Counted from the first letter of the stretch, positions 44,225 through 53,724 are shown. The stretch is DNA of 64,000 bases from Rhodoplanes sp963724735 (GCA_963724735.1 CAVRVX010000010.1:1-64000), one strand, 5' to 3'. Notes: a model not told the origin generated them from the letters alone. Numbers and translations: made by a program.

Positions 44225-44587
44225 TTAGTTGCGATTCCACGGCTGCGGCATATGCGAGGCGTGATGCCGCGAACGCAGCTGCGCCGCCCAGCCCGAACCG
44301 GACTGCCGAGCGCCGATATAGATAATGCGGTGCGACCCAATGGTCGCGGTGACGGCGGCGGCGATCGCGGCGACGATCGCCCGGTCGTCGGTCGTCGGCA
44401 TATGCGCGCTTGCTTTCGTCGCCGCGCCGGCTGCCGGGACGCCACCCGCTTGGTGCTTATTCAACAATTTGGCGGTCAGCGCCAAGTTGATCGCGGCGAT
44501 AATGAATGCCAGCACGGCGATCGCGATGACCACCAGCACGGCGTAGCCGAGCGGGTGGTTGAGCAGAAGGGCGGCGCTCTCGTTCAT
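44225..44587 (-). CDS. OadG/MmdD-like gamma subunit of Na+-pump decarboxylase
   Basis: A 120-aa protein with one N-terminal membrane helix (AVLVVIAIAVLAFIIAAINL) and a variable linker. The C-terminal part IVAAIAAAVTATIGSHRIIY is an OadG-family signature. In known pumps this subunit tethers the carboxyltransferase/biotin module to the membrane beta subunit. It lies between the carboxyltransferase gene and the biotin carrier gene in one short operon. Confidence 0.8.
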   Translation of the reverse strand: MNESAALLLNHPLGYAVLVVIAIAVLAFIIAAINLALTAKLLNKHQAGGVPAAGAATKASAHMPTTDDRAIVAAIAAAVTATIGSHRIIYIGARQSGSGWAAQLRSRHHASHMPQPWNRN

Positions 44588-44619
44588 GATAGGGAGTTCC
44601 TTGCGCAGCGGCTTTCCGA

Positions 44620-46182
44620 TCAGAGCGGGATCAACCCATGTTTCTTCGGCGGGCGCAACTCGCGCTTGGTGAGCAACTTGCGCAATGAGAGCGAGACCAT
44701 GGCGCGCGTCATTTCCGGCTCGATGATATCGGTGATGTAGCCCTTGGACGCCGCAAGATACGGAGACGCGACCTCCGATCGGTAGTAGTCGACGAACTCC
44801 TTCCGCTTGGCCCTCTGCTCGTTCGGATCGTTAATCGACTTCAGCTCCTTGCTGTACAAGATGTTGACGGCGCCCGCCGCCCCCATCACCGCGATTTCGG
44901 CGTTCGGCCATGCGAACACCACGTCGGCGCCCATCTCCTGACTGCACATTGCAAGATACGAGCCGCCATAGGCCTTGCGCGTGACGATCGTGATCTTCGG
45001 CACGGTCGAACCGGAATAGGCGAACAGCATCTTTGCGCCATGGCGAATGATGCCGCCGCGTTCCTGGTCGATGCCGGGAAGGAAGCCTGGCACGTCGACG
45101 AAGGTGACGAGGGGAATATTAAACGCGTTGCAGAAACGGATGAAGCGGGCCCCCTTGTCGGACGAATCGATGTCGAGGCAGCCCGCCTTCTCCATCGAAT
45201 TGTTGGCGAGCACCCCGACGACCAGGCCCTCGATGCGGCCGAAGCCGACGATCAGGTTCTTGGCGAAATTCGCATGGATTTCGAACAACTCGCCATTGTC
45301 CAGCACGCGCCGCACGATCGCGTGCATGTCCATCGGATCGGACGGGTCGGAGCGCACGAGCGCGTCCATCCCCTCGTCCGGCCCGTAGTCGATCTCCGCT
45401 TGGAGGTCATGCGGGGGATCCTCGGTGTTGTTGCTCGGAATATAGGACAACAGCCGCCGCGTCAGCTCGATGGCGTGGCGATCATCGTCCGCGAGCAGGT
45501 GGACGTTGCCGCTGACCGAGGCATGCATCTCCGCGCCGCCCACCTCGTCCATGCTCACCTCGCGGCCCGACACCGACTTGATGACCTGCGGACCGGTGAT
45601 GAACATCTGCGCGTTCTGTCGCGTCATGATGATGAAGTCCATCAGCGCGGGCGAATAGGATGCGCCGCCGGCGCATGGGCCGGCGATGATGGCGATTTGC
45701 GGCACGACGCCCGACAGCACGACATTCCGGTAGAACACTTCGCCGTATCCGGACAGCGAATCGACGCCCTCCTGGATGCGGGCGCCGCCCGAGTCCTTGA
45801 ACCCGATGAACGGCGCGCCGTTCTTCAGCGCATAGTCCTGCGCCCACACGATCTTGCGCGCGTGCATTTTGCCGAGCGTGCCGCCCAGCACCATGAAGTC
45901 TTGGCTGAAGGCGGCGACCTGACGCCCGGCGACGTAGCCGGTTCCGACGATCACGCCGTCCGAAGGCACCTCCATGTCCCCCATCCCGAACGCGGTCGTG
46001 CCATGGCGGATATGGGCGCCATATTCCTGAAACGTGTCTTCCTGGAAGAGCGCGACCAAGCGCTCGCGCGCCGTCATCAGGCCTTTCTTGTGCCGCTCAT
46101 CGATCTTGTCGGGTCCGCCGGCGGACTCGGCCTTTGTGCGACGCTCCGCGAGAATCGTCCGGAACTTCTCATCGAGCGGCAT
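44620..46182 (-). CDS. mmdA: Acyl-CoA carboxyltransferase / methylmalonyl-CoA decarboxylase alpha-like
   Basis: A 520-aa crotonase-fold carboxyltransferase like propionyl-CoA carboxylase beta and MmdA. GGARIQEGVDSLSGYGEVF, GPCAGGASYSPALMDF and AYGGSYLAMCSQEMGADV form the oxyanion and acyl-CoA/biotin sites. It either carboxylates or decarboxylates a CoA ester such as (methyl)malonyl-CoA via biotin. No biotin carboxylase gene is nearby, and an OadG-like plus biotin carrier follow, which favours the decarboxylase assignment. MeaB at 58.5 kb suggests the cell handles methylmalonyl-CoA. Confidence 0.9.
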   Translation of the reverse strand: MPLDEKFRTILAERRTKAESAGGPDKIDERHKKGLMTARERLVALFQEDTFQEYGAHIRHGTTAFGMGDMEVPSDGVIVGTGYVAGRQVAAFSQDFMVLGGTLGKMHARKIVWAQDYALKNGAPFIGFKDSGGARIQEGVDSLSGYGEVFYRNVVLSGVVPQIAIIAGPCAGGASYSPALMDFIIMTRQNAQMFITGPQVIKSVSGREVSMDEVGGAEMHASVSGNVHLLADDDRHAIELTRRLLSYIPSNNTEDPPHDLQAEIDYGPDEGMDALVRSDPSDPMDMHAIVRRVLDNGELFEIHANFAKNLIVGFGRIEGLVVGVLANNSMEKAGCLDIDSSDKGARFIRFCNAFNIPLVTFVDVPGFLPGIDQERGGIIRHGAKMLFAYSGSTVPKITIVTRKAYGGSYLAMCSQEMGADVVFAWPNAEIAVMGAAGAVNILYSKELKSINDPNEQRAKRKEFVDYYRSEVASPYLAASKGYITDIIEPEMTRAMVSLSLRKLLTKRELRPPKKHGLIPL

Positions 46183-46506
46183 GCTCGCTCCCCTGGTCCT
46201 GCATCAACGTCGATACGCTGACGTCCCCGTGCACGTCATCAAAGGCGGCGCTAACCAACTTGGATTTCCCTACCCCAAGGCGGCGGACTTGAACATAGGC
46301 GCGTTCGCCTGTCGAATCCTTTTGTGTCTTCGAAGACTTGGGTCAAGCTGGCGCCCGCTGCGGCGCATCAAATAGTGTTGAACGCCAAAGCAAGTTCGAA
46401 CCGCCCGCCTCCGTTCGCCCTTTGAACCCGAGTAAGGCGCTGTCCTACTACATCACGAAATCCCCGCTGCCGAAGGTGGGACAGCCGACAGCGAATTAAG
46501 GGTCGA
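46183..46506. other. Divergent intergenic region
   Basis: About 320 bases between the start of the carboxyltransferase gene and an anti-sigma-like fragment. No RNA gene or coding frame was found. It must hold the promoters of both genes, but no motif stands out. Confidence 0.4.
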
Positions 46507-46908
46507 ATGGCGGACGGAGCCGACGTGAAGCCTCGTTCTTGGACCTCGCGCAGGGATGAGAAAGCCGCACGCGCAGCGTGCAGTCGCGCAAGGCTCGCGA
46601 TGGCGACGACCGAAGAGGCTGTCGGTGCAGGCGAGTTGGCGGCGCTTTTACCTTGGCATGCGACCGGAGCGCTGAACCAGCGCACGGCTGACGAGATCAA
46701 CCGAGCTCTCGCGCATTCGCTGCAGCTTGCATGCCAGATGGAGTTGATCCGGCAAGAACAGTCGGAAACCGTACGCCTCAATGAGAGCTTGGCGACGCCA
46801 TCGGCGCGACCGATGGCGAGGCTGTTGGCGGCGATCGCCACCGAGAAGGCGGCAAGAGGACCCACGCCGACCGTTCTGGGACTTGCCGACCGCGTCCGGC
46901 GACGCTGA
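46507..46908 (+). CDS. Anti-sigma-factor-like protein, truncated form
   Basis: A 133-aa product. The stretch GELAALLPWHATGALNQRTADEINRAL continuing to SETVRLNESLATPSARPM (quoted in parts: LLPWHATGALNQRTADEI, RLNESLATPSARPM) resembles the cytoplasmic sigma-binding domain of transmembrane anti-sigma factors encoded next to ECF sigma genes. The membrane helix and periplasmic domain expected after it are missing, and no ECF sigma gene is adjacent. The start could also be ATG 46600 (MATTEEAVGAG). It is either a soluble variant or a remnant. Confidence 0.55.
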   Translation: MADGADVKPRSWTSRRDEKAARAACSRARLAMATTEEAVGAGELAALLPWHATGALNQRTADEINRALAHSLQLACQMELIRQEQSETVRLNESLATPSARPMARLLAAIATEKAARGPTPTVLGLADRVRRR

Positions 46909-46967
46909 TTGTCTCACCGAGTTATCCACATATTTTGTGCTGTAGGGGCATAATCTCTTTCGAAATA

Positions 46968-46979
46968 TGAAACGTTTCG
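46968..46979. promoter_or_regulatory. Palindrome TGAAACGTTTCG in AT-rich promoter region
   Basis: GAAACGTTTC is a perfect 10-bp palindrome with a central CG, set in an AT-rich stretch (about 46920-47010) upstream of the TIGR03809-like gene. The AAACGTTT core is the kind bound by LacI/GalR regulators. No such regulator gene is adjacent, so the role is open. Confidence 0.35.
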
Positions 46980-47137
46980 TTTACGTTTTTTCTCAAGTGT
47001 TAGCATCGTGACAAACGAGAGTCGCTTTTTCTCGAGGCGCGCCAACTAAGTTGGCCCGGGCGGTTCTGGTCGGCGGTTCGCGTTGCATGCGCGTTCGTGA
47101 AAGCGCTAACGAACAATAACATCTCGGGGTGGGGCCA

Positions 47138-47419
47138 ATGCCCAGGGCGATTCCGTCGGCCATTTCGGTCGAGGTGATCCGGAAATGGCGCTCCCTTGCG
47201 CAGCGGCGCAAGGAGCATCTTGTCGAGCTGTACGAAAGCGGCCGCTGGCGACTCTACTATACCGATGCAGAACTCATCGACCGCCTGCGCGAGGCCATTC
47301 GCGGCGTGGATCGATGGAGCGTCACAGAACAGGCCGTAATCGATCGTCTGGCCGCGTTCGCAGCTGATCCGGACCCGCTTGTCGGAGCCGACCCGTGGCG
47401 CGTTTCCGGCGTGGCGTGA
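47138..47419 (+). CDS. Small conserved alphaproteobacterial protein (TIGR03809-like)
   Basis: A 93-aa basic protein. VEVIRKWRSLAQRRKEHLVEL followed by YESGRWRLYYTDAELIDRLREAI (given in parts) is reminiscent of the TIGR03809 family found in Bradyrhizobium relatives; the match is from memory. No membrane segment. The start ATG 47138 (MPRAIPSAIS) follows a G-rich site. Function unknown. Confidence 0.6.
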   Translation: MPRAIPSAISVEVIRKWRSLAQRRKEHLVELYESGRWRLYYTDAELIDRLREAIRGVDRWSVTEQAVIDRLAAFAADPDPLVGADPWRVSGVA

Positions 47420-47446
47420 AAAGCTCTTTGATCCGAGCGCGGCTGC

Positions 47447-47635
47447 TCAGCTGCTCCGCTGGCTGCTGTCGTACCGGGGGGGCTCGAGCCACGCCTCGGT
47501 TTTCCACCACACATGCTCAAGGCCGCACAGCGGGCAGCGCGACAGAATGAGCGTGTCGGGCAGGCTCTGAAACGTCACTTCGTCGATCTCGATTCCAGTG
47601 GATACGGCTTGCCCCCGGTAGGGACACCTCATCAT
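47447..47635 (-). CDS. Small zinc-ribbon-like conserved protein
   Basis: About 62 aa. MRCPYRGQAVSTGIEIDE and LSRCPLCGLEHVWWKTEAWL contain Cys residues in a CP...CPLCG arrangement suggesting half of a zinc ribbon, though the first knuckle has only one Cys. Proteins of this shape are frequent in Rhizobiales with no known function. Several starts are possible (47632-47647). Confidence 0.6.
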   Translation of the reverse strand: MMRCPYRGQAVSTGIEIDEVTFQSLPDTLILSRCPLCGLEHVWWKTEAWLEPPRYDSSQRSS

Positions 47636-47780
47636 GACGACGCTCACTTAGACCCCCAATGCCAAACCGATGCTCGGAGCCGCGCTATGCTTGGAAAGGC
47701 GGATGGGCCACGCCCGATCACGAATTCTGGCGAAGTATTGCGCGGAGAATTGGGCCTAGCGTCTTGGGGACACTACTTAC

Positions 47781-48413
47781 CTACCTCATGCAAAGTTGAT
47801 TTCGGCCAGCCGGTCGAGGTCTTCGGGGCGGTCGAGGTCCCACAAGCGGGCTGGCTCGCGCCAGGAAAGCCCGAGCCGTGCAAGGCGCGAGCGAGTCTCT
47901 GCTCATCACCGAAGAAGTCCCCCAAGGCATCTCGACAAACAGACGCGGATCCGGACGTCTGGTTCCGAACAGCACATAACCGCCATCCTCCGCGGGGATC
48001 GCGACGACATCGATTCCCTCGCGAAGCGTCTCGGCACAGACTCTCAGATGATCTGGCGTCAGCGCGGGACAGTCGGCTCCGATGACAAGCGCCGGGCCGC
48101 ATGCCGCAGCCAGCGCGGCGAACATGCGCTCGCCGAGATCGGCGGAAGGCTGGCGCGCCAGCGCGATCCCATGCCGCTCTTTGACGGACTGAAAGACGGG
48201 ATGGCTTTCGTCGGGCGACGCCCACAATGTCGTGTCGCCGGTTCCAGCCGCGCTGGCGATTTCGGCGGTGTGCGCGATCAGTCGAAATTGCAAGGCCGCC
48301 GCGCCCTCGGCGCCGAGGGCCGGGATCAGCCGGGTCTTGGCGAAGCCGGCAACCGGCGCTTTGGCGAGGATCGCGATGGCGACCGGTTCACGAGCGATGC
48401 GGCGCATAGCCAT
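47781..48413 (-). pseudogene. TIGR04282-type arsenosugar glycosyltransferase-like gene with a C-terminal frameshift
   Basis: The product (FAKTRLIPALGAEGAAALQF, VIGADCPALTPDHL, AEDGGYVLFG) matches the DUF2064/TIGR04282 family linked to arsenosugar synthesis. After GTSSVM near 47904 the frame goes wrong; the expected ending RLARLGLSWREPARLWDLD...LAEINFA is present in another frame and stops at 47786. The span 47786-48413 is one base over a multiple of three, so one inserted base explains it. Without repair the last about 40 residues are replaced. It overlaps the next gene upstream in the operon. Confidence 0.8.
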
Positions 48414-49155
48414 AACGCCGCGCCAGCCGTGCGGGCTCCGCGCCTAACGAGTAGGCAAACCGCAGCCTCCACATCAGCACGATCGTGCGCAACATGCCGT
48501 TCTTCTCCCAGCGCCGGCCCGACGTTACGGCGCGCGGCCTGAGGCAGAGCGGCTTGCCGCTGCGCTTGAGAATGTGGGAAAGCGCGACATCCTCCATCAG
48601 CGGGATGTCCGGGAAGCCGCCGACTGCATCGAACACGTCGCGCGTGACGAACATCGCCTGATCGCCCGTGGCGATTCCGGTCAGGCGAGACCGGATATTC
48701 ATCAGCCGCGCAACGACGCGCAGCAAGGGATGCCGGCCGGAAATGCGCACGTCGAAACGGCCCCATCGACGTCCGCTGCGCACGAGCCCGTCCAGCACGA
48801 GCCGATCCGCGTCCGCCGCCAGTCGCGTGTCGGCGTGAAGGAACAGAAGAACATTGCCGCGCCTTGCCGCTGCGGCGCCCGCGTTCATCTGCACCGCGCG
48901 TCCGCGCGCCGCCCGAATCACATGATCGGCGAGCGGTCGAGCGAGCGCGATGGTGCGATCGCGGCTTCCCCCGTCCACCACGATCGTCTCGATACCGCGG
49001 GCGCGCAACGGTGCGAGTGCGGCGAGCGCGTCGGCGATTTCGGCTTCCTCGTTCAGAACGGGAATGATGATGGACAGCGCAGCGCGCGCGCTCTCTTCGG
49101 CAATCGCAGAAGGATCGGAGAGGGTACTGTGCGGTTGAGGTGACACAGGCTGCAT
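48388..49155 (-). CDS. TIGR04283-type family 2 glycosyltransferase (arsenosugar cluster)
   Basis: A 255-aa GT2 enzyme. LSIIIPVLNEEAEIADALAA, VVDGGSRDRT, LLFLHADTRL (DXD-like) and ATGDQAMFVTRDVFDAVGGF are present. TIGR04283 proteins are found beside TIGR04282 and ArsS in arsenosugar clusters, the same arrangement as here. The start at 49155 (MQPVSPQPHS) gives the usual length. It overlaps the TIGR04282 gene, implying translational coupling. Confidence 0.87.
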   Translation of the reverse strand: MQPVSPQPHSTLSDPSAIAEESARAALSIIIPVLNEEAEIADALAALAPLRARGIETIVVDGGSRDRTIALARPLADHVIRAARGRAVQMNAGAAAARRGNVLLFLHADTRLAADADRLVLDGLVRSGRRWGRFDVRISGRHPLLRVVARLMNIRSRLTGIATGDQAMFVTRDVFDAVGGFPDIPLMEDVALSHILKRSGKPLCLRPRAVTSGRRWEKNGMLRTIVLMWRLRFAYSLGAEPARLARRYGYAPHRS

Positions 49156-49174
49156 CCGTGTCCGTTTGTGGCGC

Positions 49175-50155
49175 TCACTCGGCCGCTTCCTGCAACGCCC
49201 CCCCGCAGCTTGATCCTTGACCTGCGGTGCAGCCGAAGCAATGACCCGCGACCCGGATCGGGTGGCTTGCGAAACCCTCGTCGAGCAATACGGAGAGATG
49301 CGGACGGTCGCCATCATGCTCGTCAGCGGAGAGCGGGAGGTCGAGCATCTGATTGAAGTCGCAGTCGTACAGGCAGCCTCGCCAGTCGACTGAGACGAGA
49401 TCGCGGCACATCACGCCAGCAAGATTGTCGTCACGATGCGCGCTTCTGAGCAGCGCGACATAGCTGTCGAATTCACCGCGCGCGATCAGGATCGCGCCGA
49501 ACCGCTGGATCGGCATATTGGCCAACGTGAACAGGCTGTTGAACCGAACGCCATAAGTCTCGCCGAGCACGCGGCGATAATCGGCCTCGAGCCCGGCTTG
49601 CGGAGGGGGAAGGATCGCGCCTTGCGGATTGTAGACGAGATTGAGGACGAGCCCGCTGCCTTCGCGTCCGTATCCGAGTGCGTTCAGACATCGCAGCGCC
49701 TGCAGCGAAGCGGCAAATACGCCCTTGCCACGCTGCTGATCGACATTCTTTTCGAGATAGCAGGGCAGCGAAGCAGTGATCTCGACCTGCTCGCGGGCAA
49801 GAAATTCGGCGAGCCCCGCCTGCTCGGGCAGGAGAAGGACGGTCAGATTGCAGCGGTCGATCACCCGGACCCCGAGCGCGCGCGCCGCCCGCGCGAGCCT
49901 GCGGAAATGCGGGTTGAGCTCAGGCGCGCCGCCGGTGATGTCGAGCGTTGCGATGCGCCTGCGCGCGAGAACGTCGATGACGAGATCGATCGTTTCGCCG
50001 GACATCTCCTCGGTGCGGTTCGGTCCGGCATTGACGTGGCAGTGGACGCAGGACTGGTTGCATCGATAGCCGAGATTGACCTGCAGCGTGGTCACGCCGC
50101 GGCGGCGGATCGCCGGGAAAGGGATCGGCTCAAGCAGCGGCCAAGTGTCTCGCAT
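49175..50155 (-). CDS. arsS: Arsenosugar biosynthesis radical SAM protein ArsS-like
   Basis: A 326-aa radical SAM protein. The [4Fe-4S]/SAM motif CNQSCVHC lies near residue 31 in LQVNLGYRCNQSCVHCHVNA. GAPELNPHFRRL and C-terminal Cys clusters (CRDLVSVDWRGCLYDCDFNQ, HCFGCTAGQGSSCGG) fit ArsS, which adds a 5'-deoxyadenosyl group to dimethylarsinous acid. It is 19 bases upstream of the glycosyltransferase gene. The methyltransferase ArsM that normally feeds it is not in the window. Confidence 0.9.
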   Translation of the reverse strand: MRDTWPLLEPIPFPAIRRRGVTTLQVNLGYRCNQSCVHCHVNAGPNRTEEMSGETIDLVIDVLARRRIATLDITGGAPELNPHFRRLARAARALGVRVIDRCNLTVLLLPEQAGLAEFLAREQVEITASLPCYLEKNVDQQRGKGVFAASLQALRCLNALGYGREGSGLVLNLVYNPQGAILPPPQAGLEADYRRVLGETYGVRFNSLFTLANMPIQRFGAILIARGEFDSYVALLRSAHRDDNLAGVMCRDLVSVDWRGCLYDCDFNQMLDLPLSADEHDGDRPHLSVLLDEGFASHPIRVAGHCFGCTAGQGSSCGGALQEAAE

Positions 50156-50627
50156 GGCGTCTCGGCGTTTCGACGTCTTCGATTCGTTCGCACCATAGTC
50201 GAACGTCGTTACGCCACGTGCGGCATTTGCGCGCAAATCGCCGTGAGCGGCCGGCGCCCGGCGCCCAGCCGTTGAGCCGCATTGGATTGCCCCAGCCGAC
50301 CACATTGTAGCGGGTCCAGGCCGGGGCGCCTTTGGACTTCATCACGATCCAGCTATGCCCGAGACGACGCCCCTTCCAACCGCCGCTTCGTCCGGACAGA
50401 ACAATCACGCGCGCCCCTGGATAGGCTTTCGCGGGTGGCAGGCTGCCGATGCTCAACCAATCGGCGCTACGCCGCGGCCCGCCGGACAAGGCGTAAAGAG
50501 CCGCTTGCGCGGCGACCGGCAGCACGAACAAGGCAAGGACGGACAAGACTACGGGCGTGCGGCGAGAACGAATACGAGACGGAGAGGTTTGCGGTATGGC
50601 GGCGACGGTATAGATAGGCCTCCCCAC
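50130..50627 (-). CDS. DUF3750-like membrane-anchored protein, probably C-terminally altered
   Basis: About 165 aa from a GTG start. A hydrophobic helix (VVLSVLALFVLPVAAQAALYA) precedes VIVLSGRSGGWKGRRLGHSWIV and YNVVGWGNPMRLNGWAPG, which look like the DUF3750 core. After GWAPG the sequence turns Arg-rich and ends early, overlapping arsS. The family's usual C-terminal PGPNSN-type segment is not seen. A frameshift or erosion is likely. Start codon uncertain because the divergent asparaginase begins at 50683. Confidence 0.45.
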   Translation of the reverse strand: MGRPIYTVAAIPQTSPSRIRSRRTPVVLSVLALFVLPVAAQAALYALSGGPRRSADWLSIGSLPPAKAYPGARVIVLSGRSGGWKGRRLGHSWIVMKSKGAPAWTRYNVVGWGNPMRLNGWAPGAGRSRRFARKCRTWRNDVRLWCERIEDVETPRRHARHLAAA

Positions 50628-50682
50628 TTGCCGGCAAGCGCGTGGCGCCACCGTCCACCCGATCACATGAGCGATATCGCCG

Positions 50683-51693
50683 ATGGATAATCCCGTCCTG
50701 ATCGAGGCGTTGCGCGGCGCGCTTGTCGAAAGCCGACACCGCGGCGCGGTCGCCGTCGTCGATGCCGATGGCGCGCGCGTGCTCGCGCTGGGCGATACTG
50801 AGCGCCCCATCTATCCACGCTCCGCAGTCAAAGCACTGCAAGCGCTCGTGCTGGTCGAAGCCGGCGGAGTCGAACACTTCGGCCTGCGTGACGAGGAGGT
50901 GGCGCTTGTCTGCGCCTCACATGGCGGCGAGCCCGATCACGTCGCGGGCGTCGCCAGGATACTCGCGCGCGCCGGCTTCGACCAAGGCTCGCTGATGTGC
51001 GGGACGCACTGGCCGTTGCATCAGCCTTCCGCGCTTGCGCTGGCGCGCAGCGGCGCAGCGGCGACAGCGCTCCATAATAACTGCTCCGGCAAGCATGCGG
51101 GCTTTCTGTGCGCCGCCTGCGCCATGCGGTGCGAGCCCGCAACCTATGTCGATGCGCGGCATCCGGTCCAGCAAGCGGTGAAGGCCGTCCTAGAAGACCT
51201 TGGCCGCGCGGCGATTCCGGATAAGCATGTCGGCGTGGACGGTTGCTCGGTCCCGACCTTCGCCATGCCGCTTCATCGTCTTGCGCTTGCGCTCGCGCGG
51301 TTTGCAACGGGGCAGGGGCTTGCGCCCATCCGCGCGGCTGCAGCGCGCCGCCTGCGCGCCGCTTGCGCGGCCTATCCATGGCATGTCGCCGGCACCGGCC
51401 GGTTCTGCACAGAAGTTATGACGGGCCTGCGCGAACGCGTGTTCGTGAAGACCGGCGCAGAGGGCGTGCTGTGCGCGGCGCTGCCGGAACAGGGACTTGG
51501 ATTCGCATTGAAGATCGACGACGGCGCGACGCGCGCCGCCGAGGCGGCGATGGCGGCGCTGCTCGCCCGTTATCTGCCGCGCGAGCATGACGGGCGGGCC
51601 GAACTCGAACGCTTCGCACGGCCGGTCTTGCGCAACTGGCGCCGCAGCGCCGTCGGCGAATTGCGTCCGGCGCCGGCCCTGACCGAGCCCTGA
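50683..51693 (+). CDS. ansA: L-asparaginase (Rhizobium etli AnsA type)
   Basis: A 336-aa thermolabile-type asparaginase, unrelated to the E. coli fold. The family residues are in IYPRSAVKALQALVL (catalytic Ser-Lys region), CASHGGEPDHVAGV, HNNCSGKHAGFLCAA and VGVDGCSVPTFAMPL. It hydrolyses asparagine to aspartate and ammonia in the cytoplasm. No signal peptide. It is divergent from the DUF3750 gene, and an IS4 element begins about 160 bases downstream. Confidence 0.9.
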   Translation: MDNPVLIEALRGALVESRHRGAVAVVDADGARVLALGDTERPIYPRSAVKALQALVLVEAGGVEHFGLRDEEVALVCASHGGEPDHVAGVARILARAGFDQGSLMCGTHWPLHQPSALALARSGAAATALHNNCSGKHAGFLCAACAMRCEPATYVDARHPVQQAVKAVLEDLGRAAIPDKHVGVDGCSVPTFAMPLHRLALALARFATGQGLAPIRAAAARRLRAACAAYPWHVAGTGRFCTEVMTGLRERVFVKTGAEGVLCAALPEQGLGFALKIDDGATRAAEAAMAALLARYLPREHDGRAELERFARPVLRNWRRSAVGELRPAPALTEP

Positions 51694-52631
51694 GCCGAGA
51701 TCGCAGCGCGCTGATTGCGGCCGGTTCGCAAAGAAAAGGCCACAATATCAGCACGATTTATTCATGACCTATTCAAAGCGATTGCTGTTTTTTGTGTTGA
51801 TTTGGCGGTGGCCGATCCAAAGGGGGCTTGCGATGCAAGCAATCAGGCAATTCATGCTGTCCGGCAATTCTGCCGGGGGCATAGTGTAACGCGCTGATAA
51901 GGACTAAGAAAACGGATTTTGGGGGGTGTCACCGATTCCGAAGTGATTTTGAGAAACTGGGGTTTTTCGACCCCGGAGTTTTCTCATGCCGATCGGCAAA
52001 CTGGTTTTCGCCCAGCTTATGGACTTTCTTCCACTCCATACGTTCCGGCGTTGCGTTGCGCGTTACCCTTCGAATTATCCGACCAAAACCTTTTCACATC
52101 TCGATCAATATCTGAGCATGGCGTTTGCGCAATTAACGTTTCGCGAAAGCTTGCGCGATATCGAAGTCTGTTTACGTGCGCATGAGGCCAAGCTTTATCA
52201 TCTCGGCATTCGCGGACACGTCGCTCGCAGCAATCTGGGCGATGCGAACGAGAAACGCGATTGGCGCATTTATCGCGATTTCGCGAACAGCTTGATCGCG
52301 CAAGCGCGGCGGCTCTACGCAGACGATGCCTTCGCGGTTGATCTGGACAACAGCGTGTACGCTTTAGACACGACAACGATTGACCTATCGCTCAAAGTGT
52401 TTCCGTGGGCACATTTTCGCAAGGCCAAAGCTGCCGTGAAGATGCACACGCAGATTGATCTGCGCGGTAACATTCCCTCGTTTATCCACGTTTCCGACGG
52501 CAAAATGCATGAGGTGAACGTACTCGACCTCATGACGCCGGAACCCGGCAGCTTCTCGATCATGGATCGCGGTTTCCTTGATTTTGCGCGCCTGTATCGC
52601 CTGACGCAGGCGGGTGCTTTCTTCGTCATCC

Positions 52632-53724
52632 CCTGAGATTCTGACGCGAGGTGCAACACCCCCGCCGATTTGGTATCGGCAGGATCGAGACCTCAGGGAG
52701 TGTTGCCATGCGCGGTTATTCACATTTGTCAGATGACGAAGAGAGAACAGATTGGTTTGTTGAAGGTCCTGGGCCATTCGATCGGCGCCATCGCTCGGGC
52801 GCTCCGCCGTCCGAAGTCGACGATCTCGCGCGAACTGTCGCGCAATCGGCTGCCCAGCGGGCGCTACTCGCCGCTTCACGCCGCCGGAGCTTATCAATTG
52901 CGCAGGCGGCGTGAAGCGTTGATCGAGAAAGATCGAGCCTTGCGGAGCTTCGTTCTCGACCGCCTCGCCGAAGGGTGGACGCCCGAGCAAATTGCAGGCT
53001 GGCTGAAAGCCGGAAACGAACGCCGTCTGCGGGCCGTGGGCTGCGAGACGATCTACGCCTTCATCTACCGCGCCGCCCAAAAGGCCGAGCAGCTGTGGCG
53101 TTATCTCACCCGACGTCACAAACGCCGCCGCCCGCGTCGATCGAGGCCTTCGCGAGATACCATAAAGGATCGCGTCTCCATCCATGAACGGCCCAAAAAT
53201 ATCGACGCCAGAACCGAGGCTGGTCATTGGGAGGGCGACCTCATCATCTGCAAGCGCACACGGCCCGTGCTCGTTCTCTATGAGCGCAAATCCCGCGTCA
53301 CGCTCGCAGCGAGGCTCGTCGGAAAAACCGCCGCCGAAACCATTTCGGTCATGCTGGCGGTGTTCGCCCGCATCGAACCCACGCTGCGCAAGTCCATTAC
53401 TCTTGACAATGATACCGCCTTCGCCCAGCACGCTCTCCTTAAGACCATGTGCGCCATGACCACTTGGTTCTGTGACGCCTACGCGTCGTGGCAGAAGGGC
53501 GGAGTTGAAAACGCCAACGGCCGATTACGACGCTGGTTGCCGCGTCAGATCGACATTGACAAAGTGTCCGACGAAGAAATCCAGGATATCATCCTCACCG
53601 CCAATCTCACGCCGAGAAAATGCCTCGGTTTCAAGACGCCATTCCAGGCAATCCTCAAAGAGCTTGGCAAAGACGTCCAAATACAGTTTTCATAAACCCG
53701 TTGCACCTCGCTCCAGAATCCACG
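52632..53724 (+). mobile_element. IS30-family insertion sequence
   Basis: Inserted in the IS4 transposase. Inverted repeats contain GATTCTG...GCGAGGTGCAAC at both ends. A 3-bp TCC duplication flanks it (52629-52631 and 53725-53727). The second IS4 copy shows the uninterrupted site, confirming the boundaries. Length 1093 bp. Confidence 0.87.
52708..53695 (+). pseudogene. IS30 transposase with an early frameshift
   Basis: Starts MRGYSHLSDDE, then the frame shifts near 52742; the rest (REQIGLLKVLGHSIGAIARA ... EAGHWEGDLIICKR ... YASWQKGGVENANGRLRRWL) is intact. An N-terminal helix-turn-helix (STISRELSRN) and the DDE core (GDLII, LDNDTAF, VENANG) are present. The span is one base over a multiple of three. 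A downstream start could still give a nearly full protein. Confidence 0.82.

Noticed and set aside
45040..46221. A 393-codon open frame opposite the carboxyltransferase
   Set aside because: Shadow of a strongly conserved gene; the composition (His/Asp/Arg-rich) is not protein-like.
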